From assembly GCF_001485215.1 (NCBI RefSeq), contig NZ_BBWW01000002.1:97564-161563 (forward strand): 64,000 bases of DNA, written 5' to 3'. The DNA is from Leptolyngbya sp. NIES-2104 (lineage in GTDB: Bacteria > Cyanobacteriota > Cyanobacteriia > Leptolyngbyales > Leptolyngbyaceae). A program made the position numbers and the translations under genes. The notes under the pieces were generated by a model. The model was not told where the DNA came from and did not search any database. It was given only the letters and a program-made list of their open reading frames with translations. Positions 58,870 through 64,000 of the stretch are shown here, piece after piece (positions within the stretch are counted from its first letter, which is position 1; the number at the start of each line of letters is the position of its first letter).

Positions 58870-60303
58870 CTATTCCGATCGCAAGCTTCTCCCTTCCACA
58901 TGAGATCGATCGTCAAACGCGATCCTACGTCGCTTGCTCGGTGTTCCCAGCAAATAATTAAGGAGTTCATCAGGCTTCTGATGCTTCGCGCCTTGCAATC
59001 GGACTTTCAAACGAGTTGCCATCTGTTTTTGCTCGTCTGTTGCAGCAGAGTGCCGAAAGGTTGTTTTGACAAACCTTTCGAGTAGCTGAAGGAATTCAAT
59101 GCTGGTATATGAAGACTGCAACTGTTGAGTCGTTGGGTCAAAGATGACGATCGCCTGGTTCTGTGAATCAGACAAAGTGACTCGCGTAGGTGTTTCGACC
59201 AGTTGAAGCGGCGTTTCGGTAAGCTGGCTGATTAGGGTTAGACCTCTCAGCGTTGGGGTAGGATCGATCGTTTTAGCAGCACGGGATGAATTCGATTCAG
59301 CAGACGCAGCACTCGTCGATTGTTGCTTTGAAGAGTTAGAAGCTGCTGCTGATTTTGATGGCTTCGGATGTCGATCGCTGTCTACCGATTTTGCAGCAGT
59401 GTTTTGAGGAGAGGACTTCGATCGAGAACGATCGGCGTGATTCGGGGGAGCTGGTGTGGCAGCTTCAATGTTTTCTGTTTCCTGCTCTGGTTGAGTCGAG
59501 GAATTTAGAAGAGATTGCGCTTGTTCTGTCTTAATTGCCAAAACTTCGGATTCCGATAAAGTCTCCATCTGCCACTCATCTTCGGAGAGTTCAGCTTGAA
59601 AACAATGCGGATAGCTGAAGATAAAAGATTGCAGTGTGGGAAGTAACTGCTTGAGACGAAGCTCGATTCCTAGCTCTGGAACTTCTGAAGCGTACTCTGG
59701 TAGAGGCTGTTTGTTCTTTCTGGCTTCATTGCGCGATCGACGTTTTTGAGCTTCCTCTTGTCGATATTGTTTAATGGCAGGAACCAGTTCAAACAAAGAG
59801 CGATCGGTGTACAACCCCTCGCATAGAACAACCCGAACTTTCCCAGTCGTGCGGTGGGTCAGGCGAATCGTTTGATCACGCTTAAACGGAATCGTCCCAA
59901 TATACTGCCGATGTAGTTTTTCTCGATCCCACCAGTAGAGCTTGACCGAGTAATTCGGACTGTTTGCGTAAGGTGTGCCGTACTCAAAGCAATCGTTGCG
60001 AAATCGGCTTCCGTCTTGAGGATTATCTTCAAACTCAGCATTAAAATTATGCTCAGTGAAGGCACGAATGACTCGCTTGCGTCCTTCTACACCAAGTCGC
60101 TCAGATAATCTAAGGATACTTTTTACCAAGGTATCGAGCGAGAGTTGCCGACCTAGCTCTACGAACTGCCGTTCTTCTGATCCCAGCAGGGTAAGCAGAT
60201 CATCTGGTGTAGAATTACTCGGTCGCTTCAACGCCATAGTTTTAACGGTATAAATAAGACTTCTGAACTGTTCAACAGTAGCGCAATGCTCAATCGGATT
60301 CAT
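58870..60303 (-). CDS. Unrecognised plasmid protein with a long Ser-rich linker
   Basis: This is a 477-residue protein. The N-terminal 260 residues are ordered (LGSEERQFVELGRQLSLDTL, PNYSVKLYWWDREKLHRQYI, TIRLTHRTTGKVRVVLCEGL) and include a basic segment QKRRSRNEARKNKQ. A Ser/Ala/Lys-rich linker of about 90 residues follows. The last 100 residues form a second ordered part (SQLTETPLQLVETPTRVTLS, LKVRLQGAKHQKPDELLNYL). There is no membrane helix. The start at 60303 is the longest; ATG at 60237 (MALKRPSNST) is also possible, and neither has a strong ribosome site. Its position near the replication and transfer genes suggests a plasmid-specific role. I do not recognise the family. Confidence 0.6.
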   Translation of the reverse strand: MNPIEHCATVEQFRSLIYTVKTMALKRPSNSTPDDLLTLLGSEERQFVELGRQLSLDTLVKSILRLSERLGVEGRKRVIRAFTEHNFNAEFEDNPQDGSRFRNDCFEYGTPYANSPNYSVKLYWWDREKLHRQYIGTIPFKRDQTIRLTHRTTGKVRVVLCEGLYTDRSLFELVPAIKQYRQEEAQKRRSRNEARKNKQPLPEYASEVPELGIELRLKQLLPTLQSFIFSYPHCFQAELSEDEWQMETLSESEVLAIKTEQAQSLLNSSTQPEQETENIEAATPAPPNHADRSRSKSSPQNTAAKSVDSDRHPKPSKSAAASNSSKQQSTSAASAESNSSRAAKTIDPTPTLRGLTLISQLTETPLQLVETPTRVTLSDSQNQAIVIFDPTTQQLQSSYTSIEFLQLLERFVKTTFRHSAATDEQKQMATRLKVRLQGAKHQKPDELLNYLLGTPSKRRRIAFDDRSHVEGRSLRSE

Positions 60304-60397
60304 CGCTCTAAGGGAATTTCGACGATCGCAAAGCTAATTGAGTCCAGCACCCTACCGCACCACCATTCAGAAGATAAGCTCAATTTTTCTCATGCTA

Positions 60398-61138
60398 TCA
60401 GAAATTCCGATTTCCGCGATCGCCAAGATAAGTTGGTTCTAGAAGCGTTTCCTTTGCGCGATCTCCTTCTCGTTCTAACCGATAGGCTTTTGCAGTCGAT
60501 CGAGAACTAACAATATTGGCCAAGGTTCCGTTCACAAAATGCAATCCAACGCCATCATCCGCAGCATATCCGTCTGCTAATTCTCCTGACGCGATCATCT
60601 GATGATAGACAGGTCTACGATCTCGCTCCCCATCGTAGTGTGGGCAATGACTGCCCTTCAAGAAGCCAAGGCACTTCAGCGACTTGTAAACTCCATTCCC
60701 TGTGTAATCGCTCAAGCCTTCCTCAAACCAGCACATTGATCCTGCGCTCAAGCCACAGAGAATAATTCCCTGTTCCCAAGCTTCTTTCAAAATCTGATCA
60801 ATTCCCCAATCGCGCCAAAGTGCGACTAAGTTCTTCGTATTGCCTCCACCAACATAGATAATGTCTTGCTCTAGCAGAAAGCTGCGGAGTTCCAATGTGG
60901 GAGGATTGAACAATGAAAGATGGCAAGGCTGGCAAGAGAACTTTAGAAAGGCTGAATAAAATCGAACAATGTAGCGATCGCTATCTCCACTGGCGGTCGG
61001 GAGAAAACAGATTTTGGGCTGGGGCTGAGGGCTGAGTCCCAAAATGTACTGGTCGAGTAAGGGATTCTCTGGCTCCATCGAGAAACCACCTCCACCGATC
61101 GCGATGATATGCGTATCTGAAGTAGAACGAATGCTCAC
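60398..61138 (-). CDS. Peptidase S51-family (PepE/cyanophycinase-like) protein
   Basis: This is a 246-residue enzyme of the class I glutamine amidotransferase fold. The nucleophile elbow LCGLSAGSMCWF has Ser131. YVGGGNTKNLVALWRDWG at about 95-112 and ICFLPTASGDSDRY at about 43-56 are both typical of PepE-type dipeptidases. The end region (HFVNGTLANIVSSRSTAKAY) fits the family. The closest-sounding relatives are alpha-aspartyl dipeptidase and general type 1 glutamine amidotransferase-like proteins; the substrate is unknown. The length is normal. The gene is alone between the 477-residue unknown and the duplicated Rpn-like tail. Confidence 0.85.
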   Translation of the reverse strand: MSIRSTSDTHIIAIGGGGFSMEPENPLLDQYILGLSPQPQPKICFLPTASGDSDRYIVRFYSAFLKFSCQPCHLSLFNPPTLELRSFLLEQDIIYVGGGNTKNLVALWRDWGIDQILKEAWEQGIILCGLSAGSMCWFEEGLSDYTGNGVYKSLKCLGFLKGSHCPHYDGERDRRPVYHQMIASGELADGYAADDGVGLHFVNGTLANIVSSRSTAKAYRLEREGDRAKETLLEPTYLGDRGNRNF

Positions 61139-61176
61139 TTTTAAGTGCTGATTTGTAATTTGTGCTGATAGTCTGT

Positions 61177-61507
61177 GATTGTGAAATGCTGATGGTCAGC
61201 GCCCTACTCGTTCGGCAAATTGGCGCGGAGTTGTTCTACTTCTACGATCGGCAACTCAGACACTCGCGCAATCACCTCGATTGGAACACCCTCACGCAGT
61301 AACTTAAGCGCCATCTCTTGTCTAGCTTCCTGTCTTCCTGCTTGTTTTGACTCTTCGATTCGCTTCAAATAAGCCTCAGACAACTTCATAATCAGTTTCT
61401 CCTCTTCAGGTGTGAGATTGCCACGAGTCCCCAAAATCGTGCAATAGTCCGCTAATAAATCTCCAATGTGATCGTGAAATGCTGATGGTCAGCGTCCTAC
61501 TCGTTCG
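61177..61507. repeat. Direct repeats bounding a duplicated gene tail
   Basis: A 38-bp block at 61177-61214 recurs at 61470-61507 with two differences; both contain GTGAAATGCTGATGGTCAGC and CCTACTCGTTCG. The spacing of 293 bp equals the length of the duplicated 3' portion of the Rpn-like gene. This marks a past tandem duplication. Confidence 0.75.
61204..61467 (-). pseudogene. Duplicated 3' fragment of the Rpn-like gene
   Basis: This is a copy of the last 80-90 codons of the gene at 61497-62369. It shares IGDLLADY at the start, LTPEEEKLIMKLSEAYLKRI and IEVIARVSELPIVEVEQLRA. The N-terminal nuclease-like part is absent, and the frame has only a weak internal ATG (61434, MGTRGNLTPEEEKLIMK) giving 76 residues. 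The copy has diverged from the parent, so the duplication is not recent. It may still be expressed as a small helical protein, but a function is unlikely. Confidence 0.7.
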
Positions 61508-62369
61508 ATAGATTAGCGCGGAGTTGCTCTACTTCTGCGATCGACAGCTTGGTCACCCGTACAACCACCTCCGGTGTAATGCCTTCTTGCAACATATTGA
61601 GTGCCATCTCAGAGACTGTCTCTTGTCTGCCTTCCTGTCTGCCTTCTTGTCTACCTTCTTGTTTGCCCTCGCGCTTCCACTCTTCTACTCGTTTAAGATA
61701 AGCCGCAGATAGCTTCATGATTAATTCCTCCTCTTCAGATGTGAGCTTGCCACCAGTCTCTAAAATGGTACGATAATCAGCTAATAAATCTCCGATACTA
61801 TTATATAGCGGAAGTTCGGCAGGTATCTGGGCGAACTCCTCAATCGCTCGTTCTTGCTCATTTTCGCGACCGAGTAACCGCAACCATAATGTCTCCTCAG
61901 TCTTCTCTAGCTGATGCACCACGATCAATTTGATCCGCTGTAGACTCGGAAACTCATACACCCCTGCTGCCTCAGTCTCCACAACTGAAAATCCCTGGCG
62001 AATCTCAGCCGAAGCCGTAGGCATTAGTAACCACAGATACGGTAATTCCGTCTCAGTGAGACGCTGATTCCGACGTTTTGCCTTTCGGAGTGATTCTCCT
62101 TCGGCAGAAATCAACTTTCCTTGGCAGGCGCGGATCTCGATCGCGGTTGCCGCATTCCGAAACACCTCGATTAGCCCATTGCGAGTGAGCAATCGTCCTA
62201 GTAATCCCAACTGCGATCGCTGTGCTTCCAATCGAGGATTGAGTTCAAACCACAAATCAGCCGCGCGACTCTCAGCTTTGAGGGGACGATTGGGTACTGC
62301 TTTGCCGATCGTGTTTAGTAACTCGGCTAGATAAGCTTTTGCAAAATCATCATGCGGGAATTTAGACAT
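61497..62369 (-). CDS. Rpn/PD-(D/E)XK nuclease-like family protein
   Basis: This is a 290-residue protein. The N-terminus (FPHDDFAKAYLAELLNTIGK, SRAADLWFELNP) and the middle (RNAATAIEIRACQGKLIS, LPYLWLLMPTASAEIRQGFS) follow the pattern of cyanobacterial proteins related to the Rpn recombination-promoting nucleases. The C-terminus has a charged helix with GKQEGRQEGRQEGRQE, encoded by an in-frame 12-bp repeat (about 61619-61672), then a short HTH-like tail TPEVVVRVTKLSIAEVEQLR. The tail is duplicated downstream. A nuclease role is inferred and the catalytic residues are not certain. Confidence 0.65.
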   Translation of the reverse strand: MSKFPHDDFAKAYLAELLNTIGKAVPNRPLKAESRAADLWFELNPRLEAQRSQLGLLGRLLTRNGLIEVFRNAATAIEIRACQGKLISAEGESLRKAKRRNQRLTETELPYLWLLMPTASAEIRQGFSVVETEAAGVYEFPSLQRIKLIVVHQLEKTEETLWLRLLGRENEQERAIEEFAQIPAELPLYNSIGDLLADYRTILETGGKLTSEEEELIMKLSAAYLKRVEEWKREGKQEGRQEGRQEGRQETVSEMALNMLQEGITPEVVVRVTKLSIAEVEQLRANLSNE

Positions 62370-62751
62370 TTGCCGGATTTCGAGCAGAATTCGTTCAATT
62401 GTACTATTGAATAACGCTTTTCAGAAATTGAATTCAGGCGATTTCTCTCTTAGCTCAAATCAATCAAGCTTTTTAACGTTTCAGCGTTTTCGATTTTAGT
62501 TTTGAGGAACTTAGAGTATTGTTATTCATACAGATAGATGTCGATCGCGATTACAAGAGCCGTGACTGCCTTGAGTGATCGATGAGCTAAGTCGCAAGAG
62601 CCGTGATTGCCTTGCCAGCAAATTGAGTTTTTGAATCTCGGTTAATTCAAGCACAGCATTGATAACGAAATGCTACGTGATTTGAGTTCCGTGATTCTGA
62701 GCATTTGATCATTTGCGCTGTGGGGAAAGCCTCACATTTGGAGTTTTAGCA
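62370..62751. other. Intergenic region before the transfer-like genes, with direct repeats
   Basis: This 382-bp region has no coding frame. It contains two 20-bp direct repeats, CAAGAGCCGTGACTGCCTTG at 62554-62573 and a copy with one difference at 62595-62614, spaced 41 bp, plus a partial third (TTCCGTGATT) near 62688. Its location just before conjugation-like genes makes it a possible transfer-origin or regulatory region. Confidence 0.45.
62554..62614. repeat. Two 20-bp direct repeats, 41-bp period
   Basis: The repeats are at 62554-62573 and 62595-62614, 19 of 20 bases identical. They are iteron-like in spacing, roughly four helical turns. Their role is unknown; see the region entry. Confidence 0.6.
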
Positions 62752-63393
62752 ATGACTCGTATCGTGCAGTCAAAGCCCCGATTGGGCTTGAAACATCGAT
62801 TTGTGCAATTTTTTCGGTTTGATGAGCGATCGTTTATTCGGGAACATTGGGATCTCTTTTTACCAGTTGGTTTAGGACTAACGTTGTTTCTAGAAGACCG
62901 AATTCTAAAAGATTCAACGGTGACAGCATTTCTGATTCTGTTTGGATTGACCTTTCTATTTTCATTGATTCCGCAACTCACAAGCCGAATGCAGCGCGTT
63001 TCTAAACCGATGCAGTATGCGTTAGCAGGTGTTTGTGTGAGTGGAGTTGTTGTAATCGCGGCTCCATTAGTTCTAGCTCAAGCCGCCCCGACTGCTGCTC
63101 AATGTGGAGGTGGATTGTTTGGACCACTCGCACAGTTCTTCAGCACTGCTCTGGGTGCGGCTGGTGGGGGCGGAGGTGATATCTGTACACTGTTCGGGTT
63201 GATTCAAGCGGCGCTGGTCGTTGTGTTTGTGATTGCAATTGGTGTTGCGGTTTACCAAGTTGGTCAAGGAGCCGAGTTTCGGACGGCATTTACTCCGATT
63301 GCTCTGGCATTGGTCGTCGTCGTGGCAGCAGGTATCATCATCCGATTGTTTATGGGTACTGGAACAACAGCGGCTCCAACCACAGGGACTTAA
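62752..63393 (+). CDS. VirB2/TrbC pilin-like membrane protein of a transfer operon
   Basis: This is a 213-residue membrane protein from ATG 62752, which follows TTTGGAG at eight bases. Hydrophobic segments: HWDLFLPVGLGLTLFLED, TAFLILFGLTFLFSLIP, YALAGVCVSGVVVIAAPLVL with a likely cleavage after LAQA, then FGLIQAALVVVFVIAIGVAV and IALALVVVVAAGIIIRLFMG. A Gly-rich stretch (GAAGGGGGD) precedes the last pair. Two terminal helices after a cleavable segment resemble VirB2-type pilins, but the N-terminal extension is unusual. The next gene begins directly after the stop, so they form one operon. The assignment is by topology and context only. Confidence 0.6.
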   Translation: MTRIVQSKPRLGLKHRFVQFFRFDERSFIREHWDLFLPVGLGLTLFLEDRILKDSTVTAFLILFGLTFLFSLIPQLTSRMQRVSKPMQYALAGVCVSGVVVIAAPLVLAQAAPTAAQCGGGLFGPLAQFFSTALGAAGGGGGDICTLFGLIQAALVVVFVIAIGVAVYQVGQGAEFRTAFTPIALALVVVVAAGIIIRLFMGTGTTAAPTTGT

Positions 63394-64000
63394 ATGATGC
63401 AATCCCCTAAACCTCGCGCTGTGAATCGATTGGTGGGGAAACAGCCGAGCATTGGATACCTACCCGCAAATCAATTGCCATTCTGGGTTGGCTTCATCCT
63501 CGTGGCAACCTTACTATGGCAACTATTCAACCTAACCCTGGCGCAATTCTTACTGCTTGCTTTTTTGCCTTGCATTGTGTTCTGGTCGTTGACTGGACAG
63601 AAAGAATGGAAATTCTTAGAGAAGTTTCACGCGCCCAGGCAGTGGGGAATTGCAAAAGTGCGCTGTCAGTGGCGACAACATTCCCCTTTGCCACAGCGTC
63701 CGAAGCTTGGAAAACGTCGAGTGAAGCATTCTGGCAAAACACAGTTGTTTCATCCGCTCGAAGATGCACTGCATCTAGTTTGCTATGGGCAAATGAATGT
63801 ACAAAATCTTCAAGTTGGATTCGAGCTATTAGAGCAGCGCAAAGGCAAGCAAGGCAGCCGTCAAGAGTTGCGATTTGTGTTTGGCTTTCGGACAACGGGC
63901 ATTCACGCAACGCTCTCTGAAGCACAAGCAGAAGCAATTCTACAGCGCCTCGAAGCTGCGCTTAAAGAATTGCCGCCTGGTGAACGGTTAACGTTTGAAT
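63394..64000 (+). CDS. Transfer-operon protein, probable VirB3/PrgI-VirB4-type N-terminus, cut by window edge
   Basis: An open frame starts with ATG ATG immediately after the stop of the preceding gene (TAA at 63391-63393) and runs to the right edge without a stop, giving about 202 residues. The N-terminus is soluble. Two adjacent membrane segments follow (LPFWVGFILVATLLWQLF and AQFLLLAFLPCIVFWSLTG), as in PrgI/VirB3 proteins. After this comes a basic region, then LHLVCYGQMNVQNLQVGFEL and FVFGFRTTGIHATLSEAQAE. This arrangement resembles cyanobacterial plasmid proteins in which a PrgI/VirB3-like part precedes a VirB4-type ATPase. The ATPase motifs would lie outside the window, so this is an inference from layout. 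Confidence 0.6.
   Translation, partial: MMQSPKPRAVNRLVGKQPSIGYLPANQLPFWVGFILVATLLWQLFNLTLAQFLLLAFLPCIVFWSLTGQKEWKFLEKFHAPRQWGIAKVRCQWRQHSPLPQRPKLGKRRVKHSGKTQLFHPLEDALHLVCYGQMNVQNLQVGFELLEQRKGKQGSRQELRFVFGFRTTGIHATLSEAQAEAILQRLEAALKELPPGERLTFE

Noticed and set aside
61619-61672. CRISPR-like array suggested by the short tandem repeat
   Set aside because: It is a 12-bp in-frame repeat coding GRQE with no spacers; no CRISPR array was seen anywhere in the window.
63516-63937. Frames of 134 (plus) and 136 (minus) codons near the right edge
   Set aside because: Both are shadows of the open frame 63394-64000, which has two clear membrane segments and starts directly after the pilin-like gene.

Overview
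The window looks like part of a large plasmid from a filamentous cyanobacterium. The octamer GCGATCGC and its core are scattered through both coding and non-coding DNA, as in most cyanobacterial genomes. Many families here are typically cyanobacterial: four-Cys Ser/Thr kinases, CHAT-TPR proteins, DUF1822, XisH/XisI, Uma2 proteins, DUF3102 proteins and a CyRepA1-type replication protein. Plasmid functions are spread across the window: ParA/ParB (2.9-5.0 kb), a tyrosine recombinase (8.5-9.8 kb), a CyRepA1-type initiator (54.2-57.4 kb) and the start of a conjugation-type gene pair at the right edge. No rRNA, tRNA or core housekeeping gene was seen.

Layout. 0-13.4 kb: maintenance and decay zone. 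It has an edge-cut unknown gene, a broken catalase, parB-parA, a broken Uma2 gene, a 471-bp non-autonomous transposable element with a perfect 5-bp target duplication, a three-gene operon ending in a tyrosine recombinase, a Tat-exported DUF362 protein, a barstar-like protein and an intact Uma2 gene. A 28-bp palindromic site occurs twice upstream of parA and once just downstream of the recombinase gene. 13.5-29 kb: signalling and surface zone. It has a DUF3102 protein, a vMAP-type STAND NTPase, a kinase-TPR protein, a secreted protein, a CHAT-TPR protein with a two-partner secretion pair (TpsA/TpsB), a cytochrome P450 and a PAS-only protein. 29-36 kb: a nucleotidyltransferase gene pair, a fused ATPase-TOPRIM defence candidate, a second DUF3102 protein and a 926-residue unknown.

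36-43 kb: a five-gene collinear cluster encodes an RTX-like acidic protein, a CHRD protein with a related N-terminus, a degenerate kinase with a membrane anchor and WD40 propeller, a polytopic Fe-S membrane protein, and an FHA domain fused to a flavin/NAD reductase and a 2Fe-2S ferredoxin. I read it as a phospho-signal-gated electron-transfer module; it is the best candidate here for an undescribed system. 43-51 kb: a DUF1822 protein, an RTX protein and a type I secretion operon (parvulin, ABC exporter, HlyD adaptor). 51-64 kb: two secreted proteins, xisH-xisI, the replication initiator next to a region rich in inverted repeats (origin candidate), a tandem-HTH repressor with two matching palindromes upstream, an S51 peptidase, an Rpn-like nuclease with a duplicated tail, and the start of a type IV secretion-like operon.

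How the parts may fit: replication, partition, recombination and transfer genes keep and spread the replicon. The two secretion systems and their substrates, the STAND/kinase/CHAT proteins, the ATPase-TOPRIM protein, the nucleotidyltransferase pair and XisHI form an accessory load of surface, signalling and conflict functions. All functional statements rest on motifs read by eye, and no database search was possible.
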